Assembly (NCBI GenBank): GCA_026399755.1
Contig: JAPLQI010000032.1
Coordinates: forward strand, 1 to 64,000
Source of the DNA: Pseudomonadota bacterium
GTDB taxonomy: Bacteria; Pseudomonadota; Gammaproteobacteria; Burkholderiales; Chitinibacteraceae
Direction of reading: 5' to 3'
Length of the DNA stretch: 64,000 nt
In this document: positions 11,512 through 22,375 of the stretch, one piece after another
How positions within the stretch are numbered: the first letter of the stretch is position 1
How the letters are laid out: every line of letters begins with the position of its first letter
The notes under the pieces: generated by a model
Seen by the model: only the letters and a program-made list of their open reading frames with translations
The model's database searches: none
What the model was told of the DNA's origin: nothing
Position numbers and translations under genes: made by a program

Positions 11512-11590
11512 TTCGTAGGGTGTGCAAGTCGCTTTTCTTGCGCACCGCTTTGTCGCGGTGCGTAACGCCTCTGGCGTTTTGCACCCTACG
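11512..11590. repeat. REP/BIME-like palindromic repeat, copy 3
   Basis: TTTCGTAGGGTGTGCAAGTCGCTTTTCTTGCGCACCGCTTTGTCGCGGTGCGTAACGCCTCTGGCGTTTTGCACCCTACG. Confidence 0.8.
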
Positions 11591-11599
11591 TTTATGTTT

Positions 11600-12733
11600 C
11601 TATTTCGCCGACGCCGCTTTCAACATCTCTTCAATCTGCTGAACAATCGCCGCTTCTTTATCTGCATCGTATTGCTTAATCGCAGGCGTATGGATATGGC
11701 CAACAGGGATTTTTACCCCGAGCTGATCGCGCAGGCGTAGGCTGCGGTAGGAAATCTCATTGGATAAATAACCGCCACCAGAGCCTTCTACCGATACTTC
11801 ATTCGCTAATGCAGCCTGATTTTTTGGGCAAAACTCTTTTTGCCGCAGGCTGCTAATGGTGCAATTTTCGTGCACGATAAACGGCGTTTGCACGGTGAGC
11901 ATATTTTTGATCGGTAGGCTGAATTCTACAAATTCTGCTCCAGCTAAGGTGCTGCCTTTGAGTTGTGGCAGCACGGGTTTGGTCAGTGTGCCGCCCGTTT
12001 TAACATTCAAATTGTCCGGAAAATCAGCCGAGCGGCGTTTGCCCGGGTAGCGCTCTAAATCAAAATCTTTGCGTCCCATGCTGACAGTCACAATTAAATC
12101 GACAGGATTTTTTAGATAGGGCGTGAGCAGGTCTTCCACAAAGCCTGCGTCAAAATCGGCAAAGCGTACGGGTGCAATGGCAGTTTCGATTTGCGCCCGC
12201 TGGCCATTTAATTCAATAAACTTACCATCAAGTAGCAGTGCGGCCAGCCCTGATGGATTACTTTGATTGATGTTTCTATCCAGTAGAAATGGGTCAAAAC
12301 CCGTGAGCAAGATGCGCCGCACACCTTGGGTGTAGCGAATATCTTGAATGCCACGGCTGTTTTGCTCAAAGAGCGCTAGCCAGCTATTACGCTGGGCAAT
12401 ATCGGCTTCAAAACCTAATTTTCCATCGCGAATTTGTTGGGTGATTGCGAGGCGAGCCCAGTAAAGCGGCCTGTCGTCCGTGGTTTGCCGCGCTTGTTGG
12501 CGAGCATCGCTCCATAGAGTATGCCCAGCACTGATCAATAAGGCATCGATTTCCGCACTGTTTTTTGCCGTGGCCAAGTTAATGCTCAACTTGCTGATTT
12601 GAGTCTCAAAAGGGGCGAGTAAATGCGGCATAGCGGCTTTGGCAGCATCTAAGCGTTTTTCTTCCACATTGGCTGCAAAGCTGGAGGCGCTAACAATCAG
12701 GCTAAGGCAGAGGCAGGCCGCTTTTAATATCAT
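11600..12733 (-). CDS. Secreted pyroglutamyl-peptidase I-like (C15 family) protein
   Basis: Signal peptide MILKAACLCLSLIVSASSFAA; RRILLTGFDPF..NQSNPSG; EGSGGGYLSNEISYR aligns with the Pcp active-site region; GHIHTP near the C-terminus. Confidence 0.7.
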   Translation of the reverse strand: MILKAACLCLSLIVSASSFAANVEEKRLDAAKAAMPHLLAPFETQISKLSINLATAKNSAEIDALLISAGHTLWSDARQQARQTTDDRPLYWARLAITQQIRDGKLGFEADIAQRNSWLALFEQNSRGIQDIRYTQGVRRILLTGFDPFLLDRNINQSNPSGLAALLLDGKFIELNGQRAQIETAIAPVRFADFDAGFVEDLLTPYLKNPVDLIVTVSMGRKDFDLERYPGKRRSADFPDNLNVKTGGTLTKPVLPQLKGSTLAGAEFVEFSLPIKNMLTVQTPFIVHENCTISSLRQKEFCPKNQAALANEVSVEGSGGGYLSNEISYRSLRLRDQLGVKIPVGHIHTPAIKQYDADKEAAIVQQIEEMLKAASAK

Positions 12734-12879
12734 TCTATTTTGTCCGGTTTGGGGGCTTGTATTGAGTGCGTAAGCATAAGCTGATCGCAATGATAGCAGG
12801 CATAAAAAAACGCCTGAGCTCACATACTGTTGTATGTAAGCGCCAGACGTTTTTTAAGTATGAGCATGTTGGGTTACGC

Positions 12880-12912
12880 TATGTTGTTAGCCATAAACCG
12901 GCTGACAACATA
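12880..12912 (-). terminator. Long hairpin downstream of sod (probable terminator)
   Basis: TATGTTGTTAGCC-ataaacc-GGCTGACAACATA, extendable with GGTTA/TAACC. Confidence 0.5.
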
Positions 12913-12951
12913 GCTAACCGCAACCTACGGCAACTTGTATTTAGGAGTCAA

Positions 12952-13545
12952 TTAAGCAGCTAAGCGTGCAGCAACAACATCCCAGTCAACCAGCTTCCAG
13001 AAACCTGTCAGGTAGTTAGGGCGGCTATTACGGTAGTCGATGTAATAAGCATGTTCCCAAACATCACAGGTCAACAGCGCTGTGTCAGCGGTAGTGAGCG
13101 GTGTTGCAGCTGCAGAAGTGTTTACGAGATCGAGTGAACCATCTGCTTTCTTAACTAGCCATGTCCAGCCAGAGCCAAAGTTACCAGCAGCAGAAGCATT
13201 GAAAGCTTCTTGGAACTTAGCAAACGAGCCCCATTTTGCATCGATAGCAGCAGCCAAAGCGCCCGCAGGTGCGCGGTCTGCAGCCTCAGCATTTGGCTTA
13301 AAGCCTAGCCAGAAGAAAGTGTGGTTCCAAACTTGCGCTGCATTATTAAACAGGCCGCCAGCAGGGGCTTTTTTAACGATTTCTTCAAGCGACAATGATT
13401 CGTTATCAGTGCCTTTGATTAAATTGTTAAGGTTGGTGATGTAAGTTTGATGATGCTTGCCGTAGTGATACGACAGCGTTTCAGCTGACATAAATGGAGC
13501 GAGTGCATCTTGTGCATAAGGCAATTCAGGTAGCTTGTGTTCCAT
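12952..13545 (-). CDS. sodB: Superoxide dismutase (Fe type)
   Basis: [46 protein letters not shown]...[13 protein letters not shown]. Confidence 0.96.
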   Translation of the reverse strand: MEHKLPELPYAQDALAPFMSAETLSYHYGKHHQTYITNLNNLIKGTDNESLSLEEIVKKAPAGGLFNNAAQVWNHTFFWLGFKPNAEAADRAPAGALAAAIDAKWGSFAKFQEAFNASAAGNFGSGWTWLVKKADGSLDLVNTSAAATPLTTADTALLTCDVWEHAYYIDYRNSRPNYLTGFWKLVDWDVVAARLAA

Positions 13546-13750
13546 CGTGATCTCCGATCGGGTATGTTTTTAGGCGCGAAACAGCTTAAATAAACATTGG
13601 GACTAAGCTTTGTTTTTTCAAGCGTCCAGCTAAGTGACAGCCAGTATTTTGCCAGCTTTCCGGTAAATTAAGTCGGTAATCTGTGCCAAATAAGATACGC
13701 AGCGCTTTATGCTTAGAGTGTGGCTTGAAATTAATCCCTGTATGTAAAAC

Positions 13751-13824
13751 CGTCATCCCCGAGTGTTTTTATCGGGGATTCCGCCGCGCCGCTGGATTCC
13801 TGCTAAAGACACGCGGGAATGACG
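13751..13824. repeat. CGTCATYCCCG-type inverted repeat
   Basis: CGTCATCCCCGAG...GGGGATTCCGCCGCGCCGCTGGATTCCTGC...CACGCGGGAATGACG: inverted ends. Confidence 0.5.
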
Positions 13825-13993
13825 ACACTTCAGAGTGGGAAGTTAAGACGAACCTGCTCCTTCGCGGATGTTTGTAATTAATAAGACGTTGCCCCTGTGC
13901 TATGTAAGCACACTTGGTTTTGGGGCAAGCACCTGCCTGTGGTATCTTTCGCCGTCTGCTAGTAGTCGGTAAGACCGGCTTTGGGAATCTTAA

Positions 13994-14920
13994 ATGACCA
14001 TTCTTGCACTTATTATTGCACTGGCGCTGGAGCAGTTCCGGCCCTTATCGAATCGCAATCTGTTTACTTTGGCCTTTGTGCGCCTTGCTAATCAATTAGA
14101 GCGTGGCCTGAATGCCGGCGAATACCGAAATGGTATGGGTGCTTGGTTGATACTGGTATTGCCTTTATTGATTGTGTCCTTCGTGGTGTACATGATGCTG
14201 TGTCGCGTTAATGTGGGCTTTGCCCTGATTTGGGACGTGGCTATCTTGTATCTGACGATGGGCTTTCGCCAGTTTAGCCATGCTTTTTCTGGGATTTCTA
14301 AAGCCTTGCAGGCTGACGATCTAGATACGGCGCGCGCCTTACTGGCCGATTGGAATGGTCAGCATACTTCTGAAATGAGCGCTGATGAAGTCTCCAGAAT
14401 GGCCATCGAGCAAGGTCTTGCGGATTCTTATCGCTATGTATTTGGTACTCTATTTTGGTTTGTGGTGCTGGCGTGGTTTGCTGGCCCTGCTGGTGCGCTG
14501 CTTTATCGCTCAGCGAGTTTACTTGCGCAAAAATGGGGCCGCAGCTCAGGCACGTTTGGCCGCTTCTCGCTGATGGCGCTGGAAATTCTCGATTACCTGC
14601 CGGTGCGTCTTACCGCTGCCAGCTTTGCGATTATGGGTAATTTTGAAGATGCTGTTTACTGCTGGCGCACACAAGCTCAAAGCTGGACAGACTATATCGA
14701 TGGTATTTTGTTATCGAGTGGTGCTGGCGCGATTGGCGTGCGTTTGGGCGACACCTTGCATCAAGACCACACGGTAAAATTCCGCCCCGAGCTGGGTGTG
14801 GGTGAGGCGGCGACGCCTGATTATTTGGCGAGTGCGGTAGGCCTGATCTGGCGCACGGCTATTTTGTGGATTGCACTGGTATTACTGTTCAGCCTTGGCT
14901 CGTGGCTTGGGCGCGTTTAA
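13994..14920 (+). CDS. CobD/CbiB-like membrane protein
   Basis: MTILALIIALALEQFRPLSNRN...; conserved pattern SYRYVFGTLFWFVVLAWFAGPAGALLYR. Confidence 0.75.
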   Translation: MTILALIIALALEQFRPLSNRNLFTLAFVRLANQLERGLNAGEYRNGMGAWLILVLPLLIVSFVVYMMLCRVNVGFALIWDVAILYLTMGFRQFSHAFSGISKALQADDLDTARALLADWNGQHTSEMSADEVSRMAIEQGLADSYRYVFGTLFWFVVLAWFAGPAGALLYRSASLLAQKWGRSSGTFGRFSLMALEILDYLPVRLTAASFAIMGNFEDAVYCWRTQAQSWTDYIDGILLSSGAGAIGVRLGDTLHQDHTVKFRPELGVGEAATPDYLASAVGLIWRTAILWIALVLLFSLGSWLGRV

Positions 14921-14954
14921 TCGTCAGGCTTGATTTTTAGGTCAAGCTCATTTA

Positions 14955-14980
14955 AAAGCGGGCATTCGTCCGCTTTTTTT
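14955..14980 (+). terminator. Rho-independent terminator
   Basis: AAGCGGGCATTCGTCCGCTTTTTTTT following the CobD/CbiB-like gene. Confidence 0.75.
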
Positions 14981-14998
14981 TATCTGAGGAAGTTGCTC

Positions 14999-15649
14999 AT
15001 GCCCAGTATTCAAATCGATCAAACTAAGCTTAGTGTTAATAATATTTTCTGTGTTGCTCGCAATTATGTGGCCCACGCGGCAGAAATGGGCGCAAGTATA
15101 GGCAGCGAGCCGGTGGTATTTATTAAGCCGAATTCCGCCATTTTGCAGTCTGGCCAAGCCTTGCAGCTACCAAGCTGGTCTAAGGATGTTCATCACGAAG
15201 CAGAGCTCGTGGTGGCGATTGGTCGTGGCGGTAAGAATATCAGCAAGGAAAACGCGCTGGGGCATGTGGCTGGCTACGCACTGGGGCTGGATTTAACGGC
15301 ACGTGATGTGCAGACAGAGGCCAAGCGAACAGGTATGCCATGGACTTTGGCGAAGGGCTTTGATGGGGCCGCCGTGCTCACGCATTTTGTACCTGCGAGT
15401 GCCATTGGTAATCCATCCGAATTAGAATTCACTTTAGAAATTAACGGCAAAAGTAAGCAGCATGCCGATACGCGATTGATGGCTTTTGATGTAGCCACAC
15501 TGATTGCGTGGATTTCTAGCCGCTTTACGCTGCAAGCGGGTGATTTAATTTATACCGGCACGCCTGAAGGCGTAGGTCAGCTTCATTCTGGCGACCAGTT
15601 GCATCTGAGCTTGGCTGATCTGATTAATGAGAAGTTTGTAGTGGCTTGA
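14999..15649 (+). CDS. Fumarylacetoacetate hydrolase family protein
   Basis: IFCVARNYVAHAAEMG, EAELVVAIG, GYALGLDLTARDVQ, TGTPEGVG. Confidence 0.92.
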   Translation: MPSIQIDQTKLSVNNIFCVARNYVAHAAEMGASIGSEPVVFIKPNSAILQSGQALQLPSWSKDVHHEAELVVAIGRGGKNISKENALGHVAGYALGLDLTARDVQTEAKRTGMPWTLAKGFDGAAVLTHFVPASAIGNPSELEFTLEINGKSKQHADTRLMAFDVATLIAWISSRFTLQAGDLIYTGTPEGVGQLHSGDQLHLSLADLINEKFVVA

Positions 15650-15710
15650 TGGCATTGGTCTGAAATAAGGCCGATGAGCAAGAAAACTGCTCTGCACACC
15701 GGTCCTCGAT

Positions 15711-16724
15711 TTAAACCGCAGGCAAGCTAGATAAATCCCAGCGGGGTTGCACGGCATAGCTGCCAGCGGGTGTGGCAAACTTCAAACGTTGTGCACCCGC
15801 AAAGGCAATCATCGCGCCATTGTCGGTACATAATTCGAGTGGCGGATAAAACACTTCAAAGCGACGTTTTTTAGCTGCGGCATCAAGGCCAGCACGCAGC
15901 TGCTTGTTCGCGCCTACACCACCGGCAATCACCAAGCGATTCATTCCTGTTTGCTTGAGTGCGGCCAAGCATTTTTTGCTCAGCACTTCTACCACCGCTT
16001 CTTGAAACGCGGCGCAAATATCGGCTTGTGTTTGTGGATCAAGCGCTTCTTGCTTGTTGGCTAAAGTCAGCACGGCCGTTTTTAGTCCGCTAAAACTAAA
16101 ATCTAAGTTGCCAGAATGCAACATCGGCCGTGGCAGGGTAAAGCGCTTCGCATCGCCAAGCTCGGCCAATTTAGATAGCGCCGGGCCGCCGGGATAGCCT
16201 AGGCCTAATAATTTGGCAGATTTATCAAATGCTTCACCCGCAGCATCGTCGACCGTCTCCCCCAGAATTTCATACTGCCCAATGCCGCGCACGGCCATCA
16301 GCTGGGTGTGGCCACCAGAAACGAGCAAGGCAATAAAGGGGAATTGGGGGGCTGGGCTCGCTAAGAGCGGAGAAAGTAAGTGTCCCTCTAGGTGATGCAC
16401 AGCAACCACAGGCTTGCCTAATGAGAACGCGAGGGCATTGGCCACCGAAGCGCCGACTAAAAGCGCGCCAGCCAGCCCTGGGCCAGCTGTATAGGCAATG
16501 GCATCAATATCAGCTAATGATTTTCCAGATTCGGCTAGGCACGCGGCAGTCAGCGGCAGGGCGCGGCGAATGTGATCGCGCGAAGCGAGCTCGGGCACAA
16601 CGCCACCATATTCGGTGTGCATGGCGATTTGCGAGTGGATTTGATGCGCAAGCAAACCTGCGTCAGTGTCGTATAGCGCAATGCCGGTTTCGTCACAAGA
16701 AGATTCAATGCCTAATACCAACAT
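15711..16724 (-). CDS. tsaD: tRNA N6-adenosine threonylcarbamoyltransferase
   Basis: [49 protein letters not shown]. Confidence 0.98.
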   Translation of the reverse strand: MLVLGIESSCDETGIALYDTDAGLLAHQIHSQIAMHTEYGGVVPELASRDHIRRALPLTAACLAESGKSLADIDAIAYTAGPGLAGALLVGASVANALAFSLGKPVVAVHHLEGHLLSPLLASPAPQFPFIALLVSGGHTQLMAVRGIGQYEILGETVDDAAGEAFDKSAKLLGLGYPGGPALSKLAELGDAKRFTLPRPMLHSGNLDFSFSGLKTAVLTLANKQEALDPQTQADICAAFQEAVVEVLSKKCLAALKQTGMNRLVIAGGVGANKQLRAGLDAAAKKRRFEVFYPPLELCTDNGAMIAFAGAQRLKFATPAGSYAVQPRWDLSSLPAV

Positions 16725-16898
16725 GCCAATAACTCTAAAAGGTGGAGATAATCTGCTATAGTAACGGGCTGTTGCAGATCTATAAAGCACTGATGCTCGA
16801 TTGTCCTTTGACAGGTAGCAATAGTTTATGGATAATGCTACGCCTTGATTGATGTAAACGATTCGGTCTTTCAGATCATCGTAAAACAGGATTGCTCG

Positions 16899-17070
16899 AT
16901 GCCTAACGTACGCGTAAAAGAAAATGAACCGTTTGAAGTTGCGATGCGTCGCTTCAAGCGTGCAATTCTACGAAAAGCCAACGGCTGAACGTAAACGCAA
17001 ACAAGCTGCTGCTGTAAAGCGTCAGCACAAGCGTCTGCGTAGCCAAACACTGCCACCAAAACTCTACTAA
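16899..17070 (+). pseudogene. rpsU: 30S ribosomal protein S21, frameshifted by an apparent 41-bp internal deletion
   Basis: Frame 1 [23 protein letters not shown] then LRKANG*; the shifted frame restores [33 protein letters not shown]. Total 172 nt versus 213 nt expected for a 70-aa S21. Confidence 0.88.
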
Positions 17071-17095
17071 GAGTTTTTGTAGTAGCGCATGCCGG

Positions 17096-17120
17096 AAGGT
17101 CGCCTAGAGCGGCCTTTTAG
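17096..17120 (+). terminator. Possible terminator/attenuator after rpsU
   Basis: AAGGTCGCCTAGAGCGGCCTTTT imperfect stem with short T tract. Confidence 0.45.
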
Positions 17121-17224
17121 CATTTCTACTTAATTAGATCGTTGCAAATGCGAAGACCCAAAGGCCACAAACCGGCGGTGAGCTTGGCTAATGCAGCGAT
17201 TTAATCCAATCACAGGAAATGATC

Positions 17225-17668
17225 ATGACTCTTAGACTGCAAATCCAGAACGATATGAAAGCTGCAATGAAAGCGAAAGAAGCGGACCGCCTCGGTACGA
17301 TTCGACTTCTGTGGTCGGCGGTTAAGCAGCGTGAAGTGGATGAGCGCATTGAGCTTGATGATGTGGCAATTACTGCCGTAATTGAAAAAATGTTGAAGCA
17401 GCGTAAAGACAGCATTCAACAGTTTGAAGCGGCTAATCGCCAAGATTTGGCAGATAAAGAAAAGCTAGAGGTCGAGGTATTGGTGGCTTATATGCCGCAA
17501 CAATGCTCCCCGGAAGAAGTTGCTGCTGCGGTTGCTGCGGCAATTACTAGCCACGGCAAAACACCTGCCGCAATGGGCAAGATTATGGCTGAGCTGAAAG
17601 CTGCTTTGTCTGGCCGTGCCGATATGAGCGAAGTATCTAAGCTAGTTAAAGCTGGGATGGCTGCTTAA
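17225..17668 (+). CDS. GatB/YqeY domain-containing protein
   Basis: MTLRLQIQNDMKAAMKAKEADRLGTIRLLWSAVKQREVDER...AYMPQQ...MGKIMAELKAALSGRADMSEVSKLVK. Confidence 0.95.
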   Translation: MTLRLQIQNDMKAAMKAKEADRLGTIRLLWSAVKQREVDERIELDDVAITAVIEKMLKQRKDSIQQFEAANRQDLADKEKLEVEVLVAYMPQQCSPEEVAAAVAAAITSHGKTPAAMGKIMAELKAALSGRADMSEVSKLVKAGMAA

Positions 17669-17742
17669 GTTTTGTAGGGGCGACTGAAATCTGTTGCCCA
17701 GAAATGATGAGTCCATCTTTTAAGGCATAAAAACAGCACAAG

Positions 17743-19707
17743 ATGGCAAAAATACCTGACGATTTTATTCAAGATCTCCTTAACCGCGTTGATATTGTTG
17801 ACGTCGTTGAGCGCTATCTGCCGCTTAAAAAAGCGGGTCAGAATTACAGTGCTTGTTGTCCGTTTCATAAAGAAAAATCCCCCTCGTTTACGGTGAGCCA
17901 GACTAAGCAGTTTTATCACTGTTTTGGCTGTGGTGCGCATGGCTCGGCGGTGGGTTTTGTGATGGAGCATCAGGGAATGAGTTTTCCTGATGCGGTGCGG
18001 ATGCTGGCCGAATCGGTGGGCATGCAAGTGCCGGTGAGTGACGCGCCGATGAGTGAAAAAGCCAAGGCCGCTCCAGGTATTTATGACGTATTAAAAACCG
18101 CCATGAATTATTACCGTGCGCAGCTTAAAACGGCATCGGCAGCGATTGAATACTTAAAAAGCCGAGGCGTAGAAGGTAAAACGGCCGCTCGCTTTGGCTT
18201 GGGCTTTGCACCCAGCGCAGGGCAATCGTTAAAAGCGGTGTTCGCTGATTACGATAAAAATCCTGTTATTAAAGACGCTGGGCTGGTGGCCGAAGAAGAA
18301 AATACCTTGCGGCGCTATGATCGATTTCGCTCGCGGGTGTTGTTTCCTATTTTGAACCAACGCAGCCAAGTGATTGGTTTTGGTGGCCGAATTATGGGCA
18401 ATGGTGCGCCCAAGTACTTGAATTCACCAGAAACGCCCGTATTTGAAAAGGGTAAAGAGCTGTATGGCCTGCCGCAAGCCAGAGCCGCGATTCGTGATCG
18501 TGGCCGTGTGCTGGTCGTGGAGGGCTATATGGATGTGGTGATGCTGAATCAGCATGGCGTGGAATACGCCGTCGCCTCCTTAGGGACAGCATGCACGCCC
18601 GAGCATATCCGCAAATTACTGAAGCTGGCTGACGAAGTGTATTTTTGCTTCGATGGTGATAAAGCCGGTAAAAAAGCCGCATGGCGAGCGCTAGAAAATA
18701 GTTTAGAGCAACTAGTTGATGGCAAGAAATTAGCATTCTTATTTTTACCCGCTGAGCATGACCCAGATTCTTATGTGCAAGAATTTGGCCAAGTTCGCTT
18801 TGAAAATGCTTTGTTGCAAGATTCTGTGCCGTTGGCGCAGTTTTTATTGAAAGAATTATCCGGGCAAGTTGAGTTAGAAAGTGAAGAGGGCAGGGCAAAA
18901 CTGATTTCTTTGGCGGCCCCAATGCTGAGCCAAGTGAAAGCGCCCGCCTTTGGTATGATGATTAGAAAGCGTTTGGCTGAGCTGTCTCGCTTAGAAATGA
19001 GCGAATTAAGCACCGTTTTAGACGGTAGCCCTGTAAGATCTGTGCCCGAATATGTGCCAAGTGAAAGTTATCAGGGTGAATCTGCTCCCGAGCCTTGGCA
19101 AGATAATCAGACTTGGGCGAATGATTGGCAGCCTAGTCAGCAGCAAAATCAGCCAAATACACAATATGCTAGGCAAAGTAACCGGCCAGCTTGGAAGCCT
19201 AATTGGCAGCCCAAAGGTAAGTGGAAGGGGCGTGGTGACGAACGGATGCCTGCGCATATGATGCCAAGGCCAGCGCCTAGGGCGGCACCTACGGGGCCAG
19301 TGCATAAATTAATTCAACTGGTTTTGGCGCATCCCAATTTGGTGCGCCGTAGTGAGCCAGTATGGTTATCGTGGCCAGAGACCGATGCGATGGGTCTGGC
19401 ACAAGAGTTGCTTCAAAAGATTTGTAACTATCCTGATTTGGCTAGTTTGCAAATCGTTGAATCATGGCAGGGCATGTTTGACTACGATGTTTTACATCGT
19501 TTGCTGATTTCTGGAGGGGAGTATTTTGATAAAGCCTCAGAAGCAGAGCTGGAAGAGCAACTTGCCGCTACGCTAAAAGCGGTGGAAGTCAGCGTGATTC
19601 GCCCTATGATGCAAGAGCGGTTTTATGCTCTGACCTATAAGCAAGCGAATGGTGGACTAACGGAGGCAGAAAAACTGGAATTTGCAGCACTCGTATCTCG
19701 CCGATAA
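17743..19707 (+). CDS. dnaG: DNA primase
   Basis: Zinc-binding CPFHKEKSPSFTVSQTKQFYHCFGCGAHGS; TOPRIM VVEGYMDVV; RFRSRVLFPI. Confidence 0.98.
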   Translation: MAKIPDDFIQDLLNRVDIVDVVERYLPLKKAGQNYSACCPFHKEKSPSFTVSQTKQFYHCFGCGAHGSAVGFVMEHQGMSFPDAVRMLAESVGMQVPVSDAPMSEKAKAAPGIYDVLKTAMNYYRAQLKTASAAIEYLKSRGVEGKTAARFGLGFAPSAGQSLKAVFADYDKNPVIKDAGLVAEEENTLRRYDRFRSRVLFPILNQRSQVIGFGGRIMGNGAPKYLNSPETPVFEKGKELYGLPQARAAIRDRGRVLVVEGYMDVVMLNQHGVEYAVASLGTACTPEHIRKLLKLADEVYFCFDGDKAGKKAAWRALENSLEQLVDGKKLAFLFLPAEHDPDSYVQEFGQVRFENALLQDSVPLAQFLLKELSGQVELESEEGRAKLISLAAPMLSQVKAPAFGMMIRKRLAELSRLEMSELSTVLDGSPVRSVPEYVPSESYQGESAPEPWQDNQTWANDWQPSQQQNQPNTQYARQSNRPAWKPNWQPKGKWKGRGDERMPAHMMPRPAPRAAPTGPVHKLIQLVLAHPNLVRRSEPVWLSWPETDAMGLAQELLQKICNYPDLASLQIVESWQGMFDYDVLHRLLISGGEYFDKASEAELEEQLAATLKAVEVSVIRPMMQERFYALTYKQANGGLTEAEKLEFAALVSRR

Positions 19708-19909
19708 TCATCGTTGCCAACCAATTGTAGCGATTGTTGTCTAAATAACCTGCGTTTACAGCGTAAACGAGGACTATGGTGGCTTATTGTCACAACATCA
19801 TCGGCATTGGTTTCGCAGTGAGATGCGGTGGATTTACTTAGGCCGAAGAAAGGTCACGTATTTGTGATACAATCTACGGTTTTTCCGAACATACCTGAAT
19901 TCGAGAAAC

Positions 19910-21874
<1,965 letters not shown>

Positions 21875-21917
21875 AATGGCGCCTCTTTTCGAGTCCGCTC
21901 GAAAATAAAAGAATGAC

Positions 21918-21994
21918 GGGCCTGTAGCTCAGTTGGTTAGAGCAGAGGACTCATAATCCTTTGGTCGTCGGTTCAAGTCCGACCGGGCCCACCA
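21918..21994 (+). tRNA. tRNA with CAU anticodon, most likely tRNA-Ile2 (lysidine-modified)
   Basis: GGGCCTG acceptor pairs with CGGGCCC, ACCA end encoded; anticodon loop CTCATAA on stem GAGGA/TCCTT; TTTGGTCG variable region resembles bacterial tRNA-Ile(CAU). Confidence 0.93.
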
Positions 21995-22012
21995 GTATCG
22001 CAATAGAAAAAT

Positions 22013-22038
22013 ACCCAGCCATGTGCTGGGTTTTTTTT
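22013..22038 (+). terminator. Rho-independent terminator after tRNA
   Basis: ACCCAGCCATGTGCTGGGTTTTTTTTC. Confidence 0.85.
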
Positions 22039-22319
22039 CGTCTTTTACTTCCCTTTTTGCTTCGCAGTTCGACGCCCTCACAAATTTTGTCTTGGCATTT
22101 TTTGTATTCATACTTATTGGTTGAGTGAACGAGTTTTGTTATTTTTTGCAAACTGTAAGGATATGGAGGAGAAAATTTAATCAGAAGCTACTCTAGTATC
22201 GTTCATTAGCATTTTATAATGTAAATCAAAGTATGCAGTAAGTTACAAATACAGGTAAACTAAGAAAAAACTATATAAAAATGTAATAATTAGCCTAGGT
22301 TTTTAGTAGGAATTCTGAA

Positions 22320-22349
22320 ATACACTATGTGTATATTCTTTCTAAGAAT
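22320..22349. promoter_or_regulatory. Two adjacent 15-bp perfect inverted repeats upstream of the eps locus
   Basis: ATACAC-TAT-GTGTAT immediately followed by ATTCTT-TCT-AAGAAT, 26 bp before the epsL-like ATG. Confidence 0.45.
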
Positions 22350-22375
22350 AGTAAAACAAGTAAGGATTAGGATAG

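Noticed and set aside
16871-17059. 62-aa minus-strand ORF over rpsU
   Set aside because: Antisense of the rpsU remnant; the S21 peptide fragments on the plus strand explain the sequence.
18392-18922. 176-aa minus-strand ORF opposite dnaG
   Set aside because: Shadow ORF with no domain resemblance.
21929-22151. Minus-strand ORFs overlapping the tRNA (for example ...SDLNRRPKDYESSALTN)
   Set aside because: This peptide is the well-known spurious translation of tRNA antisense sequence; not a gene.
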